NCBI GenBank assembly: GCA_017549805.1
Contig: JAFYNJ010000010.1
Coordinates: 62,001-126,000 of the forward strand
Source of the DNA: Bacteroidales bacterium
Lineage (GTDB): Bacteria; Bacteroidota; Bacteroidia; Bacteroidales; F082
Length of the DNA: 64,000 nt
Direction: 5' to 3'
In this document: positions 16,126 through 26,800 of the stretch, piece after piece
Layout: each line of letters starts with the position of its first letter
Numbering within the stretch: the stretch's first letter is position 1
Notes under the pieces: generated by a model
Told to the model about the DNA's origin: nothing
Databases searched by the model: none
Seen by the model: the letters and a program-made list of their open reading frames with translations, nothing else
Made by a program: the position numbers and the translations under genes

Positions 16126-17805
16126 ATGTCGTTTTTAGCTAAAATATCACAAACCGCACAAGGGGTCAAGGAAAAAAAGTCTGTTCATTTTATTGAACGG
16201 TTATTAGAAGATTACCAAGTACATGATAAAATTGAAACAGAAGATAAAGGAGCAAACATTGATGGTTCTATTGAACTATTAGATAAAAATGGCCGAATCA
16301 AAGGAACAGTTATAGTTCAAGTAAAAACAGTAAATAAAGCCGATGAGGGTAAATTCAGATTTCCTTGTCCAGCATCACTTTTTGCATATGCTGAAGTAAA
16401 TTCAGTAGTGGTGCTACTGCTAGCTGTAGATCATTCCAATGATTTGGTATTATGGAAGCATATTTCTCGTCAATTATTAGAAGATAATAGAGATAAGGAA
16501 CAACAAGAGACCATAACCTTACATTTTTCTGAAACAGAAAGATTAGCCCAAGACAATGTTGAAGCAACTTTAAAGCAATGGGAACTATTGTCTCAAAACA
16601 GTGTAAACACTTTGGTTAATGCTCCTATAATTTCCAAAGAAAACGAAGAATTAAGAAAACTTCTTATCAACTCACAGAATCCGAAATTTGAACTACCATT
16701 AGAAGACATATGTAAAATCCAGTTGTTTTCCGACACCTTTAATCATATTTATGATAATGACCTGCTGTATTTTAAAAAACAAGTATTTCGTGACTGTTGG
16801 AAAATAGGACTCGCAATTTTCAAGTATGAAGATCACGAACTGATTCATTCCTTATTCCCAATTCGATATGGGGAGAATAGCCTAATAATTAAACCATTAC
16901 CATTATCGACATTGAAAGATTGCAGAGACCCATATGTTAGCATGAATTGTGAAAAGAATTGTATAAAAGACAATCCTGTTCTATTCGCAGCAGAATTTAT
17001 CGAAAAACAATTGTCAAGCTTTATTGAAAAACAACTTATTATTCCTGCTTACGACGCGCTGCTAATAGAATATGTGAGAGATATTTGTTGGCAACATCCA
17101 GAACTAAAAACTATAAAAGAACATTTTGATGACATTGAAATAATTATCCAGAACATGGAAAAGCGGTATCCGGGAATATCAGATATTTCCCAAAATACAA
17201 CATACGGCAATAAAAACCTAAATATTGGAAACTTATTCGATACCATCATGTTGTTGAAACAACGCGGATACACAAAGATACCATCTATCTATCCAGAACA
17301 TGGGAATTATGGAAAGACTGGATTTGTGTCAGATTTCTTTTCTAAAGAAACTGCATTCAAGAAACTGCAAAGCGTGGTGAATATTGCACATAGCTCATTA
17401 TCTCGATTCATTGGAGAGAACATGCCGCTCACAATGAATAAACAAAGTGGCATTAGTAAGGCAAATCTGATAATTTATGATTTGGATTATACACCGCAAA
17501 ATTCATCACGTGGTTTTCCCATGTTAAATGCATACTACTTTGAAAACCAAAATGATAAATCAAATATTAATATTGAATGCTATACCCATGAAGACCTGCC
17601 TATCACTGATGAAAACAATGTAAAGTCTGTATATAGTTTATGGGACGTGGATTATGTCAAACACCATGAGAATAGATATAAATTAATAAGGACAAGAGGG
17701 TGCGATATTAATAAATACATCTTTGGATATTTTAATATTATTAAGGTATTTAATGAATTGCTTCAGAATAACTTGAATGATTATTTCGAAATGATAATCA
17801 GATAG
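16126..17805 (+). CDS. DUF4365 domain protein (PD-(D/E)xK-like), putative defence gene
   Basis: 559 residues. Residues ~20-115 (KGANIDGSIELL, GTVIVQVKT, ASLFAYAEVNSVVVLLLAVDHSNDLVLWKHIS) match DUF4365, a restriction-endonuclease-like fold. Asp in NIDGSIEL and the Q-V-K of VQVKT fit the D...(E/Q)xK catalytic pattern. The remaining ~440 residues are unassigned. DUF4365 domains recur in bacterial defence loci. Transcription probably starts about 15 nt upstream of the ATG. Confidence 0.72.
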   Translation: MSFLAKISQTAQGVKEKKSVHFIERLLEDYQVHDKIETEDKGANIDGSIELLDKNGRIKGTVIVQVKTVNKADEGKFRFPCPASLFAYAEVNSVVVLLLAVDHSNDLVLWKHISRQLLEDNRDKEQQETITLHFSETERLAQDNVEATLKQWELLSQNSVNTLVNAPIISKENEELRKLLINSQNPKFELPLEDICKIQLFSDTFNHIYDNDLLYFKKQVFRDCWKIGLAIFKYEDHELIHSLFPIRYGENSLIIKPLPLSTLKDCRDPYVSMNCEKNCIKDNPVLFAAEFIEKQLSSFIEKQLIIPAYDALLIEYVRDICWQHPELKTIKEHFDDIEIIIQNMEKRYPGISDISQNTTYGNKNLNIGNLFDTIMLLKQRGYTKIPSIYPEHGNYGKTGFVSDFFSKETAFKKLQSVVNIAHSSLSRFIGENMPLTMNKQSGISKANLIIYDLDYTPQNSSRGFPMLNAYYFENQNDKSNINIECYTHEDLPITDENNVKSVYSLWDVDYVKHHENRYKLIRTRGCDINKYIFGYFNIIKVFNELLQNNLNDYFEMIIR

Positions 17806-17814
17806 TATTTCTCA

Positions 17815-17919
17815 TTAAGCACCTGTACTCTTAATCACCGCAATTTCTTCTTCAGCGAGTCTATAAAGTTCATAGACCAACTTGTCAATTTGATATATCA
17901 AATCTAATGTGTCAGACAT
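17815..17919 (-). pseudogene. C-terminal remnant, resembling a methylase/restriction enzyme tail
   Basis: An open minus-strand fragment reads MSDTLDLIYQIDKLVYELYR then LAEEEIAVIKSTGA and stop. The LVYELYxLxEEEIxxI pattern is a common ending of Eco57I/PglX-like DNA methyltransferases and restriction enzymes. Only about 34 residues remain. It flanks the downstream end of the WG/pentapeptide/TPR cassette. Confidence 0.4.
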
Positions 17920-17944
17920 TTGGTACATTCCGAAAATAAAAAAA

Positions 17945-20944
17945 TCACCCTATTCTCTCTCCGTGAATGTTTATCCAAATCTTCTTTCCGTTGAGTTTCA
18001 CTTGGCAATGATTCTCTTCAAAGAACTGAAATACCTCATCATATTTACACTCAATAACCTCCACTCCTTTTCTATTTATGAATCCCCATTTACCATGTCT
18101 ACATACAGCAAGACGTTCACACGCAAATCCAAAACTGTCTATTTTGTCATATCTGGGTTCACATATTTCCTCACCCTTCTTATTTAGCACTCCCCATTTG
18201 CCATTATTGCAAACAGAATAAGACCCAGCAGCAGAGTGTATTTCTATTTCATCATATTGTATCGGCACAGCCAAAATACCCGTTTTGTTGAACACACCCT
18301 TTTTCCCATTCTTGGACACTTTTATCATTCCATCGAAAATAGGGGATTCTATTAAATCATACTCAAAAGGAACAATTATTTTATTCTTCAAGTTAATAGC
18401 ACCAAAACGTTTATCTTTGACAGCTACAAGTATTATTGGCCCAAAAAATGAAAAGTCTGCGAGTATTTGGTATTCTATGGGTATAACTGTCTCCCCTTTA
18501 TTATTGATAGCGCCGAATAATTCTCCTATTCTCACAATAGAAATACCATGGTTGAAAGAAAAGACTTCATCAAAAACACAAGGCGTTAACTCATCTCCCT
18601 TCTTATCAATATACCCGTACTTCCCATTTTTCTTCACACAAGCGCAACTGAATTCAAACGGTGATGCTTCATCGTAAATACAAGGCACTATTTCATCATA
18701 TTCCTCGTTTATATAACCATATTTGTTGTCCTTTCTGACAATTCCGAATCCATTATTGAATTTCCGTACCGAGGAATATTGTTCGAGTTTATTTGTGGCT
18801 GTATATGTTATTTGAGGCCCGTCTTTCGTCATCACCAGCAAATCATGTCCTTTTTTCTTTAGTAGTATCAGTTTATTATCCGTATCTTGTCGAATCGCTC
18901 GATAAACACAAGGCACTACAAATTTGAATTTGCTATCCACCAATCCCCATCCATTGTTTTCCTTTACTGGAATTAATGCCGTGCTATAATCGCATGAAGG
19001 CATTATCATTACCATTTTATTCTTTGATTTGTGTTCAGGGGTTCTGTAGAAAATGCCTTCGTAATCAATTTCAGCGTATTCAAATGGCAAAAGCAATTCC
19101 CCAGTGTGCTTAAACACTCCCAATTTATCACCTTTTTTAATAACGAACGCACACCCTCCATGATTATCAATAGGGAAAGTGCTAAGGTGTTCAATTTCGT
19201 TGTACTCAAATGGTAATAGCAATTCCCCGGTGTGTTTAAACACCCCCAATTTATCACCTTTCTTAAAAATGAATGCACACCCTCCATGATTATCAATAGG
19301 AAATATGGAAAATGCGTCATTGTCCATCATTTCATATTGCACAGGAACTATTTCTTCACCCTTGTTATTAATCACCCCCATTAAACCATCTCTATATACT
19401 GGCGCATATTCATTTCTATAAAATGGCCCTATTTTATCATAAAAAGGAAACATCGTTTTTGTATTCTTGGTAATTTTCATCATCCTATATTGCCCTGCTT
19501 TTTTTGCTAAGAGCATGTGAATGCCCGAAAACAGCACCTCAATCTTATCATACTCAATTGGAACAATGGTTTCGGAAATACCGTCATGAACTCTAACGAC
19601 ACCCATCTTATTTGTTTTTCCAACAAGATAGATACCATATTGTTCGTAAAAAGCCTCAACCGAATCATACTCTTTGTTCAAAAGTATTGCGGATGCTTTT
19701 TTAATGGGTTTGGCGTGAGTTTCACACGTGCCGTTTTTATATAACTGGAAAGTGTTTTCTCTATAGTCATAGGTGACATCGTCATAAATCAACGGCTCAA
19801 TGATATCACCAGAAACATCTACAACGCCACACTTTCCATTTAGAATCACTTTGTAGAACTTTCCGTACAGACGATTAATTTCATCATATTGCACTGGTTC
19901 TTTGTTTTTATCAAAGAAAAAGAGAAAGATTTTTTCGTCCTTTATTACTATCGCAGATTCTTTAGAAATAATCTGAATATTACCACAACAAATGGGTATC
20001 AATTCTTGTCCTTCCGCATCACATAACCCCTTCTTTTTCCCAGTATCAAGTATATAATAGCCCCAAATGCCCTCTATTCTATTATATTCTACTGGAACTA
20101 TTATCTCTCCGTGATTATTGATTAAGCCATATTTCTTATTCTGTTTAACAATAAAATTAGAAGGTGTAAGCAATTCCGATATCCAATCGTATAGAACAAC
20201 ATTACAATTCTTATTAGTGGCAAGAACGTATTTCCATTTATTGTTTTTCAAGACGGAGAAAACATCACTTTGAGGAGTGATTTCAAGATGACTAATATCG
20301 TGATGATATTTATCTATTTTTTCATATTCACAAGGGATTACCTCTTCTCCATTTATGTTTATTACTCCGAAACAGCCACTTTGTTTGACGATGACAAAAT
20401 CATTATATATGTCTTCTATTTCATCATAAATAGTGGGAATAATAGTATTTCCCGACAGATCAAAAATACCAGATTTATTATTGTCTATTACCTTGATAAA
20501 CAATGGTGATTTAACAAATGGTTTTAAATATGAGTATTGGCATGGAATGATAAAAATCCCTTCCTGATTAATCATTCCCATTTTACCATTTGTAGACACA
20601 ATTGCTCTATTATTCTTGAAAACTATTTCTTCATCATACACACAAGGTATAACATCACCTCCTTTACGATCTATTATTCCCCACTTGCCATTTCGTTTTG
20701 CACTTGTTGTGTCCAAAGGGTCTTTTCCGAAAGGGAACATCCAATCATAAACTAACGGGATAACAATATTGCCTTCTAAATCAAAACAACCCCATTTGTC
20801 ATTTTTGCATACATTGATCAGCCCAGAAGAGAAAGTATTGATTATCTCATCATAAACAAACGGAACTACGATTCTGTTGTTTTTACCGACAACGCCATAA
20901 AATTGCCCGTTGTCTTCAATTTTAAAAGTTTCCGTTTTACTCAT
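17945..20944 (-). CDS. Large WG-repeat protein
   Basis: 999 residues made almost entirely of WG (KWG) repeats of about 40-45 residues, e.g. KWGCFDLEGNIVIPLVYD, KMGMINQEGIFIIPCQY, KYGYIDKKGDELTPCVFDE and KWGFINRKGVEVIECKYDE. No signal peptide or membrane segment is visible, so it is probably cytosolic. WG repeats form beta-rich, propeller-like scaffolds. Two adjacent units around 19060-19320 are almost identical, showing a recent internal duplication. It is the last of three AT-rich co-directional genes. Partner and function unknown. Confidence 0.85.
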   Translation of the reverse strand: MSKTETFKIEDNGQFYGVVGKNNRIVVPFVYDEIINTFSSGLINVCKNDKWGCFDLEGNIVIPLVYDWMFPFGKDPLDTTSAKRNGKWGIIDRKGGDVIPCVYDEEIVFKNNRAIVSTNGKMGMINQEGIFIIPCQYSYLKPFVKSPLFIKVIDNNKSGIFDLSGNTIIPTIYDEIEDIYNDFVIVKQSGCFGVININGEEVIPCEYEKIDKYHHDISHLEITPQSDVFSVLKNNKWKYVLATNKNCNVVLYDWISELLTPSNFIVKQNKKYGLINNHGEIIVPVEYNRIEGIWGYYILDTGKKKGLCDAEGQELIPICCGNIQIISKESAIVIKDEKIFLFFFDKNKEPVQYDEINRLYGKFYKVILNGKCGVVDVSGDIIEPLIYDDVTYDYRENTFQLYKNGTCETHAKPIKKASAILLNKEYDSVEAFYEQYGIYLVGKTNKMGVVRVHDGISETIVPIEYDKIEVLFSGIHMLLAKKAGQYRMMKITKNTKTMFPFYDKIGPFYRNEYAPVYRDGLMGVINNKGEEIVPVQYEMMDNDAFSIFPIDNHGGCAFIFKKGDKLGVFKHTGELLLPFEYNEIEHLSTFPIDNHGGCAFVIKKGDKLGVFKHTGELLLPFEYAEIDYEGIFYRTPEHKSKNKMVMIMPSCDYSTALIPVKENNGWGLVDSKFKFVVPCVYRAIRQDTDNKLILLKKKGHDLLVMTKDGPQITYTATNKLEQYSSVRKFNNGFGIVRKDNKYGYINEEYDEIVPCIYDEASPFEFSCACVKKNGKYGYIDKKGDELTPCVFDEVFSFNHGISIVRIGELFGAINNKGETVIPIEYQILADFSFFGPIILVAVKDKRFGAINLKNKIIVPFEYDLIESPIFDGMIKVSKNGKKGVFNKTGILAVPIQYDEIEIHSAAGSYSVCNNGKWGVLNKKGEEICEPRYDKIDSFGFACERLAVCRHGKWGFINRKGVEVIECKYDEVFQFFEENHCQVKLNGKKIWINIHGERIG

Positions 20945-21000
20945 TGCTCTTCAGTTCTGCTTGGTAGATTATTCTTTTATAGGCTTTGAAATGTGTTATG

Positions 21001-22437
21001 TCATTTTTTATACTTGTAAAAAGCATAAATCGTCTGCCATTCTCCATATGCAATAAATATCTTAGCGATAAGCATCAATCCCTTCCCCACTGATGTTAAT
21101 TCAAATACTGGTCTTTCTCCAATCAGATTAAAAATATCCAACAAAGACAGGTATCCTTCGAAAACTTCGCCAAATCCTCTAAATCTCCAATCTATTACAA
21201 AAAACTGCTCATGCATTCCCCAATAGTTAAGCGCAAAATACCAACCAAAAGCAACGACACAAGTAAATACCACGCCACGGAACCAACTTCGATTATAATT
21301 ATTTGAGTATTTATTTAACCAAAGCAGCAAACCTTCTTCAGAAAACAAATTGGGAAATAACAACCTAATTGGCTCAACAAGTTTCCTTTTAAAGGACTTT
21401 CGTTTGTATCTACGTTCAATCTTTTTGAATTCTATTTGGTCTTGTTCCTTTTGGTTGTCAATCTTATGTATCCATCGCCTTAGTTTTTGAGTACTTATTG
21501 TACGCAAATAATCATCGTAAATATCAGCTGTATAGTTGGCGTATGACACGTCATCATTTCTCTGTAATGCGCCATTCCGTAATATGGTAGCTGCCTGATT
21601 CTTAAGTCGCTTATATCTAAATTCAAACTCTGATATGGATCCTACTGTTACATTGATTAAATCAATGGTTCCGATATTACAATATGAAAAAACTAATCGC
21701 TTTCCGATAGTTGTCTGATTCATACAAATAGAACCTTGACATAATACATTTGAGCCATTGTCTGTATTCTCTTTGATGTCGTAATTAATTAACCGGTATT
21801 TAATACAACCTTCTGTTTCAATATTGACTATTGTCTTTTTGAAAAATGTACAATTAACAAACTCAACGTCTTTGGATATGCTTCCTCCCAAATACAATTC
21901 TGTATCTTCTTTTGGCAATAATCTAAAGTTTCGAAAAGAAAAGCCACCCTTTATTTCAACTTCCTCTATATTGAAATTATCACTACAACAAATACCGTCA
22001 AATGAAATGCTCGAATTCGAAGAGCAATGTATCATATCAAATTCCCCACATATGAGTTCTTCAATTCTTAAAGAATATGCTGACGTACAATTAAAATTGC
22101 AGTCGTAAATAGCCAGCCTCTCAATTTCGGAATTTAATGAGAAAAGAAAACTTACCTCTTTGTTAAAGGTTATCTTATTTAATACGACCTCCTTACATTC
22201 AAGTCCTTCGATGATTACTGGATAATCCACGAAAAGGGTATCTGTTGAAATATCTGTCGAAATGCCTTTTTTGCCCAATAACGTATATGTGTCCACCTTA
22301 AAAGTAACCAGCAAATCAACAAGTCGAATTTCATTGTGTTGTTCGATTGATTGCTGAATAATACATAACAAATCCTTGTACGACCTCACTACGGTTTTAT
22401 CAGCACCTGTGGCGGTATTATTCGTTTTGTCTTTCAT
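21001..22437 (-). CDS. Pentapeptide-like protein with a C-terminal membrane domain
   Basis: 478 residues. The first ~270 contain loose pentapeptide-like ladders (LAIYDCNFNC, VEFVNCTFFKK, LVFSYCNIGTIDLINVTV). Next comes a charged helical linker (KFKKIERRYKRKSFKRK-like). The C-terminus has two or three membrane segments (GVVFTCVVAFGWYFALNYW, LMLIAKIFIAYGEWQTIYAFY), a layout like pentapeptide/ion-channel fusions. The frame opens at a TTG (22461); ATG 22437 is preferred. It sits between the TPR and WG genes with gaps of about 50 bp. Confidence 0.7.
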   Translation of the reverse strand: MKDKTNNTATGADKTVVRSYKDLLCIIQQSIEQHNEIRLVDLLVTFKVDTYTLLGKKGISTDISTDTLFVDYPVIIEGLECKEVVLNKITFNKEVSFLFSLNSEIERLAIYDCNFNCTSAYSLRIEELICGEFDMIHCSSNSSISFDGICCSDNFNIEEVEIKGGFSFRNFRLLPKEDTELYLGGSISKDVEFVNCTFFKKTIVNIETEGCIKYRLINYDIKENTDNGSNVLCQGSICMNQTTIGKRLVFSYCNIGTIDLINVTVGSISEFEFRYKRLKNQAATILRNGALQRNDDVSYANYTADIYDDYLRTISTQKLRRWIHKIDNQKEQDQIEFKKIERRYKRKSFKRKLVEPIRLLFPNLFSEEGLLLWLNKYSNNYNRSWFRGVVFTCVVAFGWYFALNYWGMHEQFFVIDWRFRGFGEVFEGYLSLLDIFNLIGERPVFELTSVGKGLMLIAKIFIAYGEWQTIYAFYKYKK

Positions 22438-22487
22438 TCTTCCTGTTCCCTTAATGTCCAATTGTAAAGATATGCTGGTTGTGTTAA

Positions 22488-23594
22488 TTATTTGCCTTCT
22501 TTTTTTAAACTCTGTAGCCTTTTTTGAGCAGAAACCAGTCTTTTCTCCAATTGTTCCAAACGCTTATTATGATAAGGTCTAATTGCTTCGATAGCCAGGT
22601 TGATTATTCTTACTTCGTCTTCAAAAAATTTATACTTGAAATACATTGCAATTAATCTATCATACATAGAGTTCACGTATAAGCCATCATAACCCTCAGC
22701 AATAAGCCTCTCATATATGTCTGCAGCAGTTTTGTAATCAAATTCGTTATCAGCAGCCTGCCCTTGACGCATCAATTTGTTTAAATAATCACGTATTCTT
22801 TCACGTTTCTTTCCTAGTTTGTCATAGACTTTACGACCATTTTTTATTACATATGGTTGAAATATTCTTCTATATACATCACAATCATTAATTAAATCTG
22901 TATAAACAACATTCATGTGAGATTCTGGGGGTATTTCTTTTTCTTTGTACGTTCCAAGCAGTTTTCCGAGTCTGTGTTGATATTTTGAAAGATGCTTCTC
23001 ATGCCTAGTGTTCAAAGAAGCTAATGATACGGCACGTTCTATACAATCTCGTTCTTTTTCGAAATCATTCTGTTTATGGTAAATGGCAATCAAACCATCT
23101 AAAGACTGAAGATCCTCGTCAATACAATATAGCTTAAACCATTTATTTACAGTTTTGTATTCTACTTGTAGAGCCATATTGTAAGAATCAATGGCTTGTT
23201 GAGTTTTGGAATCCTTTCTATATAGGTCTCCCTCCAGTCTTAGTTGGCTTTTTTTATCAAAAACGGCCTGTTGTTTCGAGGTATTTTGCTGTTGTTTTAC
23301 TTCATTTTGTTTCTGTCGTTTTTTAATGTCAACCCATTTATAATATTTATCTTTTATGACAATAACACTAAACAGGCCTTCTTTGGATGACTTATATAAG
23401 GGAATTTCTGAGAAACGTTTTGGATTGTTGGGAAAGAAATCCACGATGATTTCCGCATTTTGTCCCTCAACGTCTTCATCGTCATCAATTAGAGCATAGT
23501 GTCCGTAAGATAATTTATCTTCGTCAATCATTATACATCCTTCGGGTATAACAATTTCTTTTTTCTCACCAGTATAAAAATCTTCTACTTCCAT
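22488..23594 (-). CDS. TPR-like protein of unknown function
   Basis: 368 residues. A beta-rich N-terminus of about 90 residues (VIPEGCIMIDEDKLSYGHYAL) is followed by a basic/Gln-rich linker and helical TPR-like repeats (GDLYRKDSKTQQAIDSYNMAL, AADIYERLIAEGYDGLYVN). It is the first gene of the three-gene cassette, with a TATTTTTG box on the minus strand just upstream (about 23620). No enzymatic motif was seen. Confidence 0.65.
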   Translation of the reverse strand: MEVEDFYTGEKKEIVIPEGCIMIDEDKLSYGHYALIDDDEDVEGQNAEIIVDFFPNNPKRFSEIPLYKSSKEGLFSVIVIKDKYYKWVDIKKRQKQNEVKQQQNTSKQQAVFDKKSQLRLEGDLYRKDSKTQQAIDSYNMALQVEYKTVNKWFKLYCIDEDLQSLDGLIAIYHKQNDFEKERDCIERAVSLASLNTRHEKHLSKYQHRLGKLLGTYKEKEIPPESHMNVVYTDLINDCDVYRRIFQPYVIKNGRKVYDKLGKKRERIRDYLNKLMRQGQAADNEFDYKTAADIYERLIAEGYDGLYVNSMYDRLIAMYFKYKFFEDEVRIINLAIEAIRPYHNKRLEQLEKRLVSAQKRLQSLKKEGK

Positions 23595-23666
23595 GGTTAT
23601 TTTGTGTTATATTTCAAAATGCAAAAATAATCAGTTTTTACTATCTATTCAGAAAACACTTGTATA

Positions 23667-23856
23667 TTACCTCTCATCTGGATTAACCTCGTGGAGTTTG
23701 GCCGTGGGAGTGTCAATCAACTTTTTGTAGGTATCGACAAAAAGTAGCAGCACCTCGGGCGACATCTGGTAGATGCGGTCTTAAGGGTCAAGCAGTTGAG
23801 GGAAAGAAATCTGTCCGGCATAGCGCGGCTCATGCTGGATGTTGCTGCGGGTTCAT
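23667..23856 (-). pseudogene. Decayed gene tail with an internal stop
   Basis: The minus-strand frame reads NIQHEPRYAGQISFPQLLDP, an in-frame stop (23781-23783), then DRIYQMSPEVLLLFVDTYKK and a second stop at 23667-23669. Its composition is protein-like, but it has no start and is broken. It flanks the upstream end of the TPR/pentapeptide/WG cassette. The family is not recognised. Confidence 0.5.
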
Positions 23857-23858
23857 TT

Positions 23859-26800
23859 CTACTTCAAATCCACCTCGGCATATGGCAACTGATCCACGAT
23901 AGGCAGCACCACATGAGCAGCCACGCCACCGCTGAAGGGGGTCATGTTGCAAGATAGCTTGGTGTTCGAGTCAAAGAGATGGACGCTGAACGACTGCTTG
24001 CCAGGATGCTCCTTCACGAGCTTGATGAAGTCATCCACCGTGGCTTCGTTCATCTGGGCCACGTCGAGCTTGAAGATCACCTTCTTGGTCGTGTTCTCCA
24101 ACAACGAATCCAACAGCTTCACATCTGAGATTCGGAGCTCCAGGTCCTTCGGCACGGCATCCTGCTCCTGCCCTTGTTTCCAATAAGGCTTTGACAAGGT
24201 GCCCATGAGCAACACAAACTGACCTTCGACCAACAGGTTCCTAAGGTTCAGATAGTTCTCGTTGAAGAGGCTGAAGGAAAACGCGCCGGTCTTGTCCTCG
24301 ATGGTGAACTTCCCATAAGGATTCCCTTTCTTGGTCGTCAGCTGCTCCGCCTTGGTGATCTGCCCGCCCAAACGCACATTGAAACGGTCGAACTTCTCGG
24401 GGTTGGTCATGGCCGCTTTCATGGATTCCACTGTGGTGTTGGTGAAGAACTTCAGCGGCAGCTTGAACGAATCCATGGGATGCGAGCTGATGTAGAAGCC
24501 GATGCTCTCCAGCTCCATCTGCAGCTCCTTGAGCTTCGACCAACGCTCACATTCGGGGAAAGGCAATGTCAACGTCTCGGTGGTACTCCCGCCGCCCATA
24601 CCGAAGAGATCCATCTGGGCGGAATTCTTCCGCTCGTTGTAGGATGCCACCATGCGCAAGGCCCTTTCACTGAACGGCACTGAGTCGTTCATCGGCATGT
24701 AGAACAGCATGGCGCGGTGGAAGTTAGGGAACGAGTCGAAGCAGCCTGCCGTGTCCATGCTCTCCAAGGCCCTTCTGTTCAAGCCTTTGTCGGCACAACG
24801 CAGCAAGAAATCGGTGAGGTCCTTGAACTTGCCGTTGGCCGTGCGCTCCTCGATGATACCTGAAATGGCCGCCTCGCCCACGTTGCGGATGCCACCCATG
24901 CCAAAGCGGATCTGGCCTTTCTCGTTGACGGAGAACTCGTATTCCGACTCGTTGACGTCGGGTCCCAACACCTCCAGATGCATGCGCTTGCACTCCTCCA
25001 TCATAAAGGTCACCTCCTTGATGTCGCCCAACTCGTTGTTGAGTACCGCCGCCATGAACTCGGCCGGATAATGCGCCTTGAGATAAGCCGTTTGATATGA
25101 AACCCAGCTATAGCAGGCCGCGTGCGACTTGTTAAAGGCATACGAAGCGAACTTCTTCCACTCTTCCCAGATCTTTTCCAGACGTTTCCTCACCTCCTCT
25201 TCAGGCAGGTTCTCGGTCTTGGTGAGTTTCTCCACGCCTTGCTTCATAAACTTGCCGTACAGCTCCTCCATCTTGGCCAGCTGCTTCTTACCCATGGCTT
25301 TACGCAGGGTATCGGACTCGCCACGGGTGAAGTCGGCCAGCTCACGCGACAGCAACATCACCTGCTCCTGATACACGCAGATGCCGTAAGTGTCCTTGAG
25401 GTACTTCTCCATGCAGTCGAAGTCGTACTTGATCTCCTGTTTCCCCTGCTTGCGAAGGATGAAATCAGGGATGTTGTCCATCGGGCCTGGACGGTAGAGT
25501 GCGTTCATAGCGATGATGTCGCCAATGACCGACGGCTGAAGCTCGCGGAGGTATTTCTGCATGCCGGGCGATTCAAACTGGAAGGTACCGATGGTGTTGC
25601 CGGCGGAATAGAGCGCGTAGGTCTCGGGGTCGTCGATCGGGATATGGTCGATGTCGATGTCGATACCGCGGGTCTTCTTGATGTTCTTGAGGGCGTCCTT
25701 GATCAAGGTCAGGGTCTTCAGGCCGAGGAAGTCCATCTTGATGAGGCCTACATTCTCAATGACCTGGCCTTCGTATTGGGTCACCACTACCCTTTCCTTG
25801 GTCTCCTTGTCCTCGATGGTCGCCACGGGAGCCACGTTGGTGAGGTCGTCTGCACCAATGATGACGCCACAGGCGTGGATGCCCACCTGACGGTTGGTGC
25901 CTTCCAGCTCCTCAGCGTAAGTCAGCATCGAGGAGACGTTCTTGTCGTCGCCCTCCACCAACTCCTTCAACGGCTTCACATATTTATAGCAGTTCTTCAG
26001 GTTGACCTTAGGCATCTTCTTGGGCAACTCGCCCTCCACGGCCTTCACGTCGGCCTCGTTGAACTCACGATCCGGGATATAGCTCTTGATCAGCGCCACT
26101 TCGCTCAGCGGCACCTTCTGCACACGGCCCACGTCCTGGATGGCCGACTTGGCCGCCATGGTGCCGTAGGTGATGATGTGCGCCACCTTCTCCTTGCCGT
26201 ATTTCTTGGTGATCCAGTCGAGCACGCGGCCACGGCCGTCGTCGTCGAAGTCCACGTCGATATCAGGCAACGAGATACGGTCGGGATTCAAGAAACGCTC
26301 AAACAGGAGGTCGTATTTCAGCGGATCCAGATCGGTGATCCACAAGCAATAGGCCACTACGGAACCCGCCGCAGAACCACGGCCCGGACCTACTGAAACG
26401 CCCAACTCCTCGCGTGCCGCACGAATGTAGTCACTCACAATAAGGAAGTAACCCGGGAAACCCATGGTCTTCATCACATGCAACTCGAACTTGATGCGCT
26501 CGATCTGTTCTTCGGTAAGCGGGTCGCCATAGCGCTTCTTCGCCCCTTCCCAGGTGAGCTTGGCGAGGTAATCCGCCTCCAGCTTGATACGGTAGAGCCG
26601 GTTGTAGCCGCCCAGCTTTTTGATCTTCTTCTCAGCGGCCTCTTGGTCCATCACCACGTTGCCGTGCTCGTCGCGCGTGAACTCGTTGAAAAGGTCTTCG
26701 TGCGTGTATTTTTGCTTGTATTCCTCTTCGGTACCGAAATCCTCCGGAATCGGGAAGATCGGCATGATCGGGTCGGAATCAATGCTATAGGACTCCACCT

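Noticed and set aside
25122..26396. Long 424-codon plus-strand ORF opposite dnaE
   Set aside because: Shadow of the conserved DnaE polymerase domain on the other strand; Leu/His/Val-rich antisense composition.
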